Below the pieces are notes generated by a model. The model saw only the letters and a list, made by a program, of their open reading frames with translations. It did no database searches and was not told the origin of the DNA. A DNA stretch of 64,000 nt, from assembly GCA_941918925.1 (NCBI GenBank), contig OW799233.1, forward strand, positions 79,983,797 to 80,047,796. Direction: 5' to 3'. Every line of letters begins with the position of its first letter. Position 1 is the stretch's first letter. This document shows positions 30,701 through 44,800 of the stretch, one piece after another. Source of the DNA: Phyto melanocephala. Lineage: Eukaryota; Arthropoda; Insecta; Diptera; Rhinophoridae. A program made the translations under genes and the position numbers.

Positions 30701-32756
30701 ATTTTGCGCACTTTGTTTTTTGGTGAGAGGCTTTTCTGTGTCAGAAAATTAAGGTGTCACGCCCACTTTTACCTCCCATATAACGTTTTACCTAAAATTC
30801 ATATAATTTCTCTATTAATAAAGATTTTGGAATAATAAAGGACTATATTGAAACACCTAAGTTGTACTCATTCGCAAAAACAACTTTGACACGCCTACTA
30901 TAACGCCCACAATCACTAAAAGACTAAATTTAAGAAAACATTTTACTATCATATCGAAGTTATTAAGGGTGTTTAAATTTTAAGGGCCGATGTTGTTTTT
31001 AAATAAAACACAAATTATTTAGGATATTATTATTATTTCTTTTTATAATGATAATATTTGTATGGTTCAATTACGTATTTAACAAAATATCGGCCAAATT
31101 GCCTCCCCCATCCTTGGCGCCACTCCTCTATCTGATGGTCCAAATTTTCAATGACAATGTTGATGCTCAATTGTTATTGTTGAGTCGAGGTTGACTGCTC
31201 TTTTGCCACACTATCGCAAAAACAGCAATGGTTCCCATTCAACGAACTAAGAAGGCATTCACAGATTTTCTAACATTTTATACAGACCTGTTTTGCAGAA
31301 ATTTAAATATTTTTTACAATTCTCCCGATTGTGGACGAATTTGAACGATTATGATGACCAAAAGAATCACGAAGTGCACAAAATGCATTTTTAATTTGAA
31401 CGCCCATTTTAATAAAAAACCTGAATAACTTTTAACGCGTTGCTCATTTACGTATCTTTCCACGGATCAAATTGAGTAAGTTTGAGATTGAGAAATGTCA
31501 AATGAAATGCAAAAAAGAACTGTGTGGTTCACCTTCAACATGGGCCCTTAAAATGTAACCACCCTCTACAGAGAAAGTGATACATATTTTATTATAAAGA
31601 GATTATTCCATAACGATTAACAAAATAATAAATATTTTGCTTTAAATGTGCACAAAATTGGTGGTGGGTATAAAAGATTCGGCACAGCCGAATATAGTGC
31701 TCTTACTTGTTCACTGTGTGAAGGGTATAAAAAGAGTATTGTGGCAAGAGTAAAAAACAAAAAACTTTTCGAAATTGTAATTGACCAGAAAATCAGAAAA
31801 AAATGTTTTGTGGCTCTTTAATTAATCCAATCATACAGAAAAGACAAAATACCGTTACAAGCTTTTATATTTTCAAAAACGTGCTTCAGTCACTAAAAAT
31901 CTAAATTTGGCGCACCTTATGCAGCGTTGCCCACTCGGTGCATTTAACACTGCTTTTCGTGTTATTTTAATATATTTATTATTTTTTATTTTGAAAGCAC
32001 GATAGAGGTCGGATCGAAAAAGCTAGGCGGCTCAAATTTTGCCAGAATGTTTCTTATACACAAGGTTGGTATTAAAAGTGGCCCACATCGGAAAAGTAGA
32101 AAGAGAGTTATAGCTCGGAATGCAAGAGTAGGTCAAAAAAACCAACAACGAATAAAATGCAATTGTGTCCAAACGCATTGACGTTGAGTCATTTCGAATG
32201 TACATTTCCTGAGTAAAAAAAATATTTTTCCTCAAAAATTACCAAAATCTTTGAATTAGGAAAGAAGTTATAGATCAAAACGTACGAAAATTTATATCGC
32301 GCAGTCTATTTTTCGGTATATTCAAAATTTAAAACGTAATAAAACTAGCAAAATTAGATTTATTATTCTGAAATTTTGCAACCATTGCTTTTTGGTCAAA
32401 AGCTTTGTACTAAAAAAAATAAATGTTACACGCCCACCTACCATATAACACTTTATCTCAAATTCATATAATTTCTCTATGAATAAAGATTTTGGAAGAA
32501 TAACGGACTCTATATTGAAAAATCTAAGTTGAATTTTTTAGAAAAAACTATATTGACTACTTTTACGCCCACTTTCATTGCAAGATTAAATTTACGAAAA
32601 TATTTTAATAGCAAATCGAAGTTACATAAAGAAAGTGATACTTATTTTAGTATAAAGAAATTATTCCAAAGCGATTACTGAAAGAGTACAACTATAAGTA
32701 TGGTATAATTTTGGTTAGCTAAAAATTGTTTTCTTGTTTATATTTAACTGATCTAT

Positions 32757-32804
<48 letters not shown>

Positions 32805-35800
32805 ATATATAAAAGTGAAACTCTGTGTGTGTGTATAGACTCCGAAACTGTAAAATCGATCGGACTCAAACTTTGGCAAGTTGTTGTACACATACCAGGG
32901 AAAGTTTATGGGTGGAAAAAAGTGGGCGGGGCCACGCCCATAAAAATTAGTTATCAGTTTTAGCTACTTGCACTTGACCGATTTTTCTGAAACTTTGCAC
33001 ACATATCGAGCTGTCATGACTAAATAATTTCGTGATAAGAAAAGTGGGCGGGTTCACGCCCATAAAAAAGTTTTAATTTTGAGGTACTTGCACTGGACCG
33101 ATTTTTCTGTAACTTTGCACACATACTAAGCTGTCATAACCATAAAATTTCGTGATTAGAAAAATGGGCGGGGCTATGCCCATAAAAAAAGGTTATAATT
33201 TTGAGGTACTTGCACCAGACCGATTTTTCTAAAACTTTGCACAGATATCGAGCTGCCATAACTAAATAATTTCGTGATTAGAAAAGTGGGCAGTGCCACG
33301 CCCATAAAAAAAAGGTATCATTTTGAGCTACTTGCACTGGACCGATTATTCTGAAACTTTGCACACATATTGAGCTGTTATGACTTACAAATTTCGTGAT
33401 TAGAAAAGTGGGCAATGCCACGCCCATAAAAAAATTATAATTTTTAAGTTTTTGCACTTGATATTCAATTAAAATTCAGAATGCATTTCGATTCATTAAG
33501 GGGCGTAGCAACACGCGCCGGGTTTGGCTAGTACATATATAAAACTGAAACTCTGTGTGTGTGTGTTAGCTATAGACTCCGAAAATGTAAAACCGATCGG
33601 ACTCAAACTTTGGCTATCATTTTTAGCTACTTGCACTAGATCGATTTTTCTGAAACTTTGCACACATATTGAGCTGTCATGACTATACAGTTTCGTGATT
33701 AGAAAAGTGGGCAGTGCCATGCCCATTAAAAAAAGTTATCATTTTTAGTTACTTGAACTAGATATTCAATTTAAATTCAAAATGCATTTTTATTCATTAA
33801 GGGGCGTAGCAACGCGCGCCGGGCTTTTCTAGTATATATATGTTTATATTAGAAAATAAATTAAAATTTGTCGTTAAATTTAACTATTATTTACATGTTA
33901 TTCGTACACATAACACTTCAATTATATATAAACATTAATTACATTTACCATTTATTTAACAATAAATACACAATAAATACATTAATTGCTTGTTGTTATT
34001 ATACCCACACACAGTGAAAGAGGGTATATATAGGTTTGTCATTCCGTGTGAAATTTCTACAATTTTGATTTTCGACCCCATAAAGTATATATTTTCTGAA
34101 AGCTTATTAATAGAGTAGTCGATTAAGCGCTGTCAGTCTGTGCGTGTGCATGTTGAAATTAACATCGGTACATAAACAACAGAGATATGAACAAAAAACC
34201 ACGGCCACCTCGTTTTTTTTAACACAACAACATACATACATACATACATACATACATACATACAAATTTGGTATACTGGGTAGAGTAAACGTGGCATCGA
34301 ATCCCAGCTGAGCCAAACAAAACTTTTTTTTATTTTTCTTTATTTTTTATTTTATTATTACACAGTACAACATTTTTCAGTTAATTGATTGCCAACTCAA
34401 TTCTGTTAACTGTATGTGAAATTAGACCCAAAAAGAAGAATTTCTGCATCATTCGTTTTGTCTTCTTACCTGCGATTTGAAGTTAGTATCGATTTGAAGT
34501 TAGTACTATCGTATAGGGGAATTTATCACGTTTTAGGCCCTGTTGTTTGACATAGCTCGACAACCACTAGCCCAATTTAGTTGAAATAAATTTTAAAAAA
34601 TTAAGAATTACAATTCCCTTAATCTGTTCATATATTGTTTTCCTATACAAGTAACACTTTCGAAGTTAAAAATGAATGAATGAAAAAATTATTTTTTGCC
34701 TAAAAATTTAAATTTTTTTTTTAAATACATAAAAAATCCAAAATGGAAAAAAGTTTCAAGTCTAGTTATTTTTTCGCAAAGTCACATAACCTATGAGCAA
34801 AATGAGACAAAGATCATAAAAATCGATGCACGCGTTTCGCTTTTATTCGCAATTGAGTAAATGTATGAATTTCAAAAATCGGCTAGCAGGGACACAGTAT
34901 CCGCACTCGGAGGTTTAGGTGCATCGGTATCAGCAGGGCGTTGCACTGGAAGTGTGGCAGTAAATGCAGCAGTGTATACTTTTGTTTTCAATTGTTGTCT
35001 GTTTAATCCAGGACGAAAATTTATGCATGCATAGCACCTGGATTCATCATGTCCAGTTGTGTCTTCCACCCAAATTACTGGCTTCATAAAAGATAACTTT
35101 CTACTTTTTCCGTGAATCCATTTTAGAAGGGTAGTATAACAACTGTTGCACACTGTGTTCGGCGTAAAATTTGCACCACTTAAATCTGCTTCATCGAAAT
35201 AATTACAATACGCGGTTTTGAATTGCTCAGTAAACAAATTTTTTCGATCTTTTTTCTGTATTTTTCGGACGATATGACCACAAACGTAACAATATTCATC
35301 CAAATATGGGCACTTGTTGTTTTCTATATTGATATATTTTATGTTTTGTTGTTATTCACTTTTAAAAAACTGCGTTCGTCGGCACTGGCTGAATGCCAAA
35401 AATCGATCAATGCGCACCTATAAATACTACGTATTTTTGAATATTTTACTGCCAGGTACTTATAAATGGGCGCATATTTTAAGGGCGGCTGGCTATATAC
35501 CTGATTCAGCACTTGTACGTTTCAAACTGTGCAAAACTTTCAAAATAATGACCACCCTTAAATGTGGGTGCAATTTCTGTAAAAAAATCATATAGGTAGC
35601 CACCGGAAAAACCAAAATAATAAAAAGGTCCACTTTCCGTTTAATTGTCCACGTACATTTATCACCGCAATCATAAAAATCAAATAACCTTTTGTTTATT
35701 CCTTTTTTTTAATTCTCAGAATCATGAAAAAGGTGTCAATGTTTTCTCCAAATAATGTTGTGCATATCTCGAGCGTCAACTTCTACAAGGATGGATATTG

Positions 35801-38800
35801 CCAATAATTGAAAAAATGTTCTAAATTTTGTTTTTATGCATATTATAATTGCGTATTAATTGCATATTATTTTATTTTCATTAAGTTTTTATAAATAAAG
35901 TTTTTTTTTTCATGATAATTTTTTAATTTATATTTTTATTTTTATTTTAAGGGTGGTGGCTATAACTGATTTTTGAAATTCATACATTTACTCAATTGCG
36001 AATAAAAGCGAAACGCGTGCATCGATTTTTATGATCTTTGTCTCATTTTGCTCATAGGTTATGTGACTTTGCGAAAAAATAACTAGACTTGAAACTTTTT
36101 TCCATTTTGGATTTTTTATGTATTAAAAAAAAAAAAAAAATTTAAATTTTTAGGCAAAAAATAATTTTTTCATTCATTCATTTTTAACTTCGAAAGTGTT
36201 ACTTGTATAGGAAAACAATATATGAACAGATTAAGGGAATTGTAATTCTTAATTTTTTAAAATTTATTTCAACTAAATTGGGCTAGTGGTTGTCGAGCTA
36301 TGTCAAACAACAGGGCCTAAAACGTGATAAATTCCCCTATACGATAGTACTAACTTCAAATCGATACTAACTTCAAATCGCAGGTAAGAAGACAAAACGA
36401 ATGATGCAGAAATTCTTCTTTTTGGGTCTAATTTCACATACAGTTAACAGAATTGAGTTGGCAAATCATGTGTTGTACTGTGTTATTATAATTATTTTTT
36501 TTTAATTTTTTTTAATATTTGATTTATTATTATTATTTATACTTTTATCATTGTTTTTTTATTTTTTATTTAATTTTTTTTAACATAAATACGTAAATTT
36601 ATAATTTTACAATGGGATGTTTTTTATATATGTATGTTTTTTATATGTATATGTATGTACGTATTTCATATGAGATGAATGGTGATACAAACTACTGTTA
36701 TTGCATGACTACAAGCTGTGAAGGGTATATAAGATTCGGCACGGCCTGCGGTAAATTGACAATAAAATCTACATTTTTTAACCGATTTTTATGGTTTATG
36801 GCTTTTTTATACCCTTCACACAGTGAAAAAGGGTATATATAGGTTTGTCATTCCGTGTGAAATTTCTACAATTTTCATTTCCGACCCCATAAAGTATATA
36901 TTTTCTGAAAGCTTATGAATAGAGGAGTCGATTAAGCCCTGACCGTCTGTCCGTCTGTCCGTCTGACCGTCTGTCCGTGTGTATGTTGAAATCAACTTTT
37001 TGAAGCCCCCCGACATAGGTTGGACCCGGGTAAGGTATTAAAATATCAGAAATATTCGGGAGTAGATCGGTATTGAAAATCAGAAACATCGGTACATAAA
37101 CAACTGAGATATGAGCAAAAACCCACGACCACCTCGATTTTCTTTTCATAAAAACAACATTACAACAACAACATACATACATACAAACGTGTATACTGGT
37201 TAGAGAAAACGTGGCATCGAATCCCAGCTGAGGCAAAAAAAATTTTTTTTAAATTTTTTTAAAATTTTTTTTTTAATTTTTTTTTTTATTTTTTTTTTAT
37301 TTTTTATTTAATATATTATATATATTTTTATTATTATTTTTTTTTATTTTTTTTTTTTTAATTTTTTTTTTATTTTTTTTTTGTTTTATATATATTATAT
37401 ATGTATATAATAATTTTTTTTTTTTTAATTTTTTTTTTAAATTTTTTTTTTTAAATTTTTTTTTTATTTTTTATTTTTTTTTTTTTTTTTTAACATACAT
37501 ACGTGAATTTACTGTTATTGCATGACTACACGTTGTGAAGGGTATATAAGATTCGGCACGGCCGAATATAGCGCTTTTACTTGTTTTATTTTTAAATTGA
37601 AAAATATTACGAATTTTGCACGAAAAAATTTTTTTTTCTCCATTAATTTTTGAATAATTCCGAAACGATGAGAGATAGAGAAAAATTCTGTCCAACTAAA
37701 ATAAATACAATTTTGTTACACATCTTCTGGTGCTTTATTTTTGAAAATCGGATCACTGGTTCTCCAGTTAGGATGAAATATGTCTCCGTCCCTGACTAAT
37801 TTAGGGAAAAAAATTTGCCACGCCATAAAAAAAATCCCGATCTGATGGAAAAAAAACCGACAACGGATTTGAGGTTAGTGCATCAAAATCCATATAGTCC
37901 ACATAGTTTTAATTAACGGAAAGACAAAAAATGATTTTTTGTCAAGCAATGTAATTAATGGAAGCCTTTATCGCTAAAGGAGCTAATACACGGCATGTTT
38001 TTTACATCTGACTTGTCAAATTCTCCACTGCTTATACAAACATGTCGTGTGTTACCTTTAAAACATTACTTCTGTAAAAAAACATGTGTTGAGACATCTG
38101 ACAAAATTTTAATTAGAACGCGCTCTATTATTTTCTGTCAAAACATGTTACATCAGCCGTTGGCAGAAATCTCTGCTGCTGCAAAGCAGTCAGCGTAAAA
38201 GTACAATTTTGACAAAGTCAGATGTAAAAAACATGCCGTGTATTATAGCCTTAATGGGAAAGCGACAACAAATCTAATAGTGGTACCATCCTCTAAATCA
38301 AAGAGGTATTAAACGAGTTTCATGATTATCTTGGTGTAACAAAAACCATAGAAAAGAAAAACCAACGTTTATAAAAGGTAAGTATAAACGTAACAAGATG
38401 TGTTTGTTTATTTTGTTTAAAATCTCTAACAAGCTGCTTTTACATCTTAAGAGACTTTAATTCAACTGTATAGGCTGAAGTCATAACGATAATTACTTTT
38501 TTTCGGTACGGTGTAATTAAGCATTTACTTACTTCCAGAATCTTTAATGTTCACTGCATTCTCTCTTTGTACTGCATCAGTAAATGAAAATGATTCTTCA
38601 ACAGATTGTTCTTCTGTTGTTTCCATTTCATCAGTCATCATGCGGTCTGTTGAATAATTCTCTTTTGAAATTTTAGAATAAAACTCTGCAGATTCTTTAG
38701 TTTTAGTTGTGCTCAGTTGAGCTAAACCACATCTTATTTCCATTTCTTTTTTATTCATCTGTTAAAAAAAAATTAGTATGTAAGAAGAAACTGTACATAC

Positions 38801-41800
38801 CCAGTAAAAGAAAAGGTTTGTATTGGAAAGCTCTAAAGGAACGTTATTGATATTAGAAGAGTTAAAATAAAACAAAGTATTTAACAGCGCCTTTTGTGTA
38901 ATTTTACAATAACCATTATAAGAAATTTAGTTTATCGTTTCAACTTTTCAATAGAGCACGAATGCGATTTAAAGACAATTTGCTTCATTGTAGTGCCTTA
39001 AACGACAAAATTTAAAAAACAAGTGTTTATGTTAGGCAGCTTTCATACGCGCAAATTAAAGTTTGCAAACTTTTACAGTTGAGAGAGAAAAAGAGACTAT
39101 ACTCCCACCAATGATCGGCAAATTTGGTATAGTTTTACTTTTTTGGTTTTATTTAAACTTTGGAGTTGCAATGGTATACCAATGGCTTATTTAGGACAAT
39201 TAAGGAATGTTCCCAGTTTTAGTTTTTATACCCACTACCAAGGCATATTTATTCATCAGGTAGCCTTGATTCGTCAGCTGATTATTTTTTCTTTACTTAT
39301 TTTAAATTTCAGATGTCAAAATCCATAGACAAAAAACTATTTTCTCTCTTCTCTCATTCATTTCAAACGGCAAACTTATTATATAAAAATATAAACAAAA
39401 AAGTTCTTTCCGAACTGCAATTACCTGATGAATAAATATGCCTTGACCCACTACCAAACAAAGGTAGGGGGGTAGGGGTATATTCATTTTGTCATTCCAT
39501 TTGTAACACATCGAAATATCTATTTTAGACCCCGTAGATATTTTTTGAGTCCTGGTTTCATTTAATGTCGATCTAGCTATGTCCGTCTATCTGTCCGTCT
39601 GTCGAAAGCTCGAACCGAAAAAATTAGGAGACTCAAATTTGGCCAGAATATTTCTTATACACAATGCTTATTTTGTATTTGAAAGGGACTAAATCGGTAT
39701 AATAGGAAGAAAGTTATAGCTCGTAATGTAAGAGTAGGTCATAAAAACCATGTCCTTCCAACATCGAGTAAAATGCAATTGTGTCCAAACGCATTAACGT
39801 AGAGCCATGAAATTTCCAATGCATATTTTTTGAGAAAAAAAATATTTTTCCCCGAAAATTGCTTAAATCTATGCATTAGTAAAGGAGTTATAGATCAAAA
39901 CGTACTAAAATTTATATCGCGCAGTCTATTTTTCGGTATATTCAAAATGTAAACCGTAATAAAACTGACAAAATTAGAAATATGATTCTGAAATTTTGCA
40001 AACCTTGCTTCTTGGTCAAAGGCTTTATACTTACGGAAAATAAATGTGACACTTTTACGCCCACCTCCCATACAACGTTTTATCTCAACTTCATATAATT
40101 TCTCTATGAATGAATGAATTTTGGAATAATAAAGAACTGTATTGAAATATCTAAATAGTATTCATTAGCAGAAACAACTTCGACACGCCTAATATAACGT
40201 CCACTTTTCATGTAATCTGCTGTTAATGAAGTTTAAAAGCTCATAATAACGGCAGAATTAGAGGTGTGATGATAAAATTTCTGACATATCGATGCCTTAC
40301 TTCCTCAACCTCGTATCTTAAAAAATAAAATTTTTCAGGAGAGAAAAAAAAACGGTTCATCTTTTTATACTTCGGTGTTTGGTTAAAAGTTTAAATGCAA
40401 TTATTAAGGAATTGATTGTATTTATGTATATTAGTAGTAATAATTTACTAATCTTTTTTAGTTAAAGCATAAAACAAACGTTTGATATGAAAAAGTCAAA
40501 ACCGTATTTTTTAAGTTACGAGGTTGAGGAAGTAAGGCATCGATATAGGATTCTAGTCAATGACATTGTTATTTCGAAAAATGAAGGTGACACGCCCACT
40601 TTAACACCTACCTCCCATATAACGGTTTATTCTAAATTCATATTATTCCTCTATGGACAAAGTTATGGAAGAATAAAGGACTATATTGAAATATCTTAGT
40701 ATAGTTTGTTAGTAAAACTACATTGACACGCCTACTTTGACGCCCATTTTTATTGAAAGACTAAATTTACGAAAACATTTTACTGACATATCGAAGTCAT
40801 ACAAAGAAAGTGTTACATATTTTAGTATAAAGAGATTTTTCCATAGCGATTACTGTTAATAACAAAATAATAAATTTTGTTTTGGGTATCAAAAATTCGG
40901 CACAGCCGAATAAAGTGCTCTTAATTGTTTGTTTTTAAAACGTCATTTAAAAATTATTAGAGTGAAATATTTGCATTTTATTATTTTTCAAAAAGGCAGG
41001 AATATTGACAATAAAATAAGCTATAAATCATAAAAGTTAAAGGGGGACTTTTTTTTTGCGGACCAGTGCTATTTGTAGATATGATATGCCTCTAGGTCTA
41101 TTTGTAAAAGTAAATTGGACAAATCGAAGAAAATTGCTGAGGAAAACTGACAAATCGGTTAGAAATTATAAATTTAAGCACAAAAATACAAATGCTTCTG
41201 CGTTTTTTTCCAAAATTTATAAATATTGGTATCAGATCAAAGGCCTTGACCAATAGAATACAGTAAACTATGAAAAGCTTAAAATCCAAGATGGCGTTTC
41301 AATCAAAATGGTTGATAATATCTATTCTCAATGCCATCAATATGGGTATCAACTGAAAGTGCTTGACTGGAAGAATACAGTTAACTTTGTAAAATAATTA
41401 TAAGCAAAATCTAATGTAATATTAATTCTAAATTCTAGACAAGCTACGATGTGGTCACTAAATGCACTTCAATTTCATTATTTTTTAATAAATTTAGATA
41501 AAAATGTGAAATTATATTAAAGAAAAAAAATTTAAAACGCATTTTATATTAAAGATTATTTCTCTTTAATCGTTCTTTTTTTAATCAATTTAAAAAAAAT
41601 CAAAGTCCAACTATTGAAATTATTCCAAAACCGAAAGTCAAATAATCGTGAACCTTTCTGAATAGTTGTGTGTTAAATTAATTTTATCCGTGTTACTTAT
41701 AAGTGTCGTGCCATATGTCCTAATTGGCAAGAGTGCTGTAAAATCTGCAAAAATTTAATTTCTGTTCATAATATTTTATGAGGCTGAATTTTCATAATTT

Positions 41801-44800
41801 CATCTAACCTCCATACAAGTGTCTACTTTAACGTTCACAACTAACTTGAAGTTTTTTTAACGCATACATATAAATATGCATGTCGTGTAGAATGTATATT
41901 CGTACTTACATCATCACTTTTTATTAAGAATTTTAGGCTCTCGCTGTCGTCAGATGTCATCATGTTATCAATATCATAATCAGATTTATTTACTTTATTT
42001 TTTTCCTCTTTTGAAAGTTTTAATACCTCTGTATTAGATAGATCCGAAAATATTGAGTTGGAGCCTTCTTTAGTTATATCAGTGAGTTTAAAACTTTTAA
42101 CACCTCTTTTCTGTCTGACCTGCCCGGGGAGATATTGTTGAAAAACATTGTATAAATATGAAATATGTATGTATATGGTGAATTCACAAGGTATCCTAGT
42201 GTCGTATTGCCTTAATGTCAATATAAAATTTTTTTTATAAACATTATTATTTTTGGAAAATTGTGAATACACCCAATATATGTATGTAAAATATGTACCA
42301 TCATTTTGAGACACTGCAATATCATGCATTCGCCACTAATAACAAAATGTACGTAATTTAACTGGCCCTTGTCCTCGTAGTAGATTGTTTCCAGAGGTTC
42401 AAATTGTCGTAAGACACACATTTTGCAAGCATTTGTAATCTAAAAAATGTTTTAAAGAAACATCTATAATTATTTATTGCTGGTTTTTATTATTGAATTT
42501 ACGATCATATTAACCTGATGTATTGTAAAAAAATTAAAATAATCTAAAGCCATAATAGCACTCTTCTTTTCTGCCCATTGATGTTCCATTACAGGTCGTA
42601 AATCCCGCTCAAAATCCTCTTCGAATACCACCAGAAGCTCAACGACATCTGTAAAATGATTAAAATTGTGTTTATAAACTTGTAAAGTTGCAAAAGAAAA
42701 ATAAACACAATAATAAAAAAACAAAAACGTTGAAAATTAAAACAATTTTCGAGGCTGGTACGATAGGAACTTATGTTTTCAGTCATGCATAAATTCTCTT
42801 ACGTCCCAAAAAAAAACAAAAATAAAAAAAAAACCTTTAACTATCGTTACATTAGAAATTTTAAATTAAATTACAAAAGTTGCAATATCCCTGTTAATTT
42901 TAATGTCAGAAAATTAAGTTTTGTTTAAACAATTTCAATATGAATTTTTATTTCTGAAGCATGATTTGTATATAAAAAAGCAAATAAAAGAAAAAGGGTA
43001 GATTTACATTTATGCTAAAATTAGTTTTACCTTTAAATTAATTTTCCCAAAAACTCATATCCCTACGATAATATTTACTTACGCGCAATTGCAAGACGGT
43101 TAAATGTGTTTTCTTAATAAAAAATATGTAACAAAGGCTTTTAATAAAATACAACTTTTCAGGAGAGAAATAAACTGCTTATCTTATCTGCTTTACTTAA
43201 AATTTTTGCTTAAAAATCTTTGTTTAAAAGCCACGGACTTAATCTTATGCATAGTTTACTTTTTTTTAAATTTTCATTTATTGGTGTATTTGCAAGAGAT
43301 CCTAAGTGTCGTATTTTCATAATGGCATAATTTCCTAATGCAGAACACAGGCGATAATGTACATACATACATACTTATGTAATGAAAAGTATTACACTGC
43401 TTATGTAAAATTTTTAAATTTAAAAAAAAGTTATGACAGCACAATGAATTCATATAGAGGATTAATTCACTTAAACAATATCGAACGATGTAATTTTGTA
43501 AACTTTTCCATTTACTTGGCTCTATTGCAAAAAGGCCAACCATATTATGGTTTTGGTTCAAAATATTAAATAATTCTGACCAGATAATGACCTGTAATGA
43601 ATTTTTGATTGAGTGATTTTCAAATCCATATTACTTAAACCCAGTAGTGCGTAAGTGCCAACTATTGCCATAATGCTTTAGAAACGTTCAGTTCTATTTC
43701 TCCAAGCAAATCTTTTCTGCTAAGTCTAAAATTTATTTGACAACAATGTTCCAGTATCCTGTTCCTGGTATTTAGGTAAACGTCAAATATTCATAATACA
43801 TGAGAGCTTACCTTACTGTCCCTAGCTAGCCTATATTTATATAATGTCTCTCCCAAGTGATATCCATATCCCTTGGCACATGTTTCATAATGCGATCCAC
43901 GGCTTTACGGATAGCCAATATGTATGCTCGGAATAAACTACAGTCTTCAGGTTATATTAATATCTCTCAATATTCACCCCTATAATATGGGCGCCGGTGT
44001 CCGGTGTCTACATCTATTTCAGATCCGTCAGTGAGAACTGCACATTATTTAAATAATCTGTCAAATTCCAGCCAACAATCCTTTTAGGGATTACAAACGA
44101 TCTATGTCATTCCTCTTTGACGTTGACATATATTTCTGGATACCAATTTCTAATTAAATCCTAGTACGGCACGTATTAAGAACCTTTACATATCCTGCTT
44201 TACCTAGCCATATTAAGCATTTTGCAGACTTTTTTTATCACCTAGTGAGTACACGATACCCAATCAATTATTTTATAACGATTCCAAGCATTATTCACAA
44301 CAAACCATTTCAATAAAATACTTAATGCTTGTTTTTTTTTTAATCGATCTAAATACAATCACAACTAAATAACCTTGCATCAAAAGATGAATAGTTCAAG
44401 AAACGTATAAAAAATATAGGGTTTTACATTCGTAAATGTTAACTGTGTAAGATGATTACAAAAAATAAACCTAAAATTTAAAATAAGATCGCATGTAATT
44501 TGTTTACCTTAGTTTTTTTACCATAGATGCGGCATATTGAATGAAATATAATATATAAGTATATGTATGTATGTATATCTATGTATATACATATATACGA
44601 AAATGATCGATCACTTAAACGAACGATCGGTCATTTTCGTTTAGTTTGCAAAAATTTACCAGTTCGTTTAATCGGTCACTTTTAAACGACAGTATGGACG
44701 CATGCTACTTTTTTGAAAAATTTTTGTAAAAACAAAATTGCTTCTAAATATTTAAAAAATGTAAATAAATTTAAGAAGTTGTTTTTATTAAATTTAATTG

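Larger units (their letters stand above)
29568..31729 (-). mobile_element. DINE-1-like family A copy, host of a family B insertion
   Basis: The 3' end at 29568 (AACAAGTTAGCGTGCTAT on plus) with an intact hairpin; the body runs to 30211, then resumes at 31712 with 'cactgtgtgaagggtata'. The uninterrupted equivalent 'acccttttt-cactgtgtgaaggg' survives at 51700-51720, proving the insertion. Confidence 0.75.
34361..36482. mobile_element. Long-terminal-inverted-repeat element carrying a cysteine-cluster ORF
   Basis: 2122 bp with ~520-bp, nearly identical inverted arms (34361-34880 and 35968-36482) starting CACAGTACAACA. The centre (about 1.09 kb) carries one minus-strand ORF (34872-35303) and no recognisable transposase. 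It sits in the A/T-rich core of a DINE copy, so the target duplication cannot be read. Long TIRs plus a non-transposase cargo recall foldback or Mutator-like elements; the class is not established. Confidence 0.8.
34010..36747 (+). mobile_element. DINE-1-like family A copy split by a long-TIR element
   Basis: 5' part 34010-34360 (TATACCCACACACAGTG onward, up to the T-rich core) and 3' part 36483-36747 ('gtatttcatatgagatgaatgg' to 'attcggcacggcc'), truncated before the end hairpin is complete. The insert is 34361-36482. Confidence 0.7.

Noticed and set aside
35314..35595. Plus-strand ORF in the long-TIR element ending LKCGCNFCKKII
   Set aside because: Hydrophobic AT-driven composition, no homology recognised; kept only as a note in the element entry.
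42589..42786. ORF overlapping exon 5 of gene 2 in another frame
   Set aside because: Shadow frame; the phase-consistent frame gives the conserved VVELLVVFEEDF segment.
43104..43322. 72-residue ORF in intron 4 of gene 2
   Set aside because: AT-rich, no splice or domain support, and part resembles MITE sequence.
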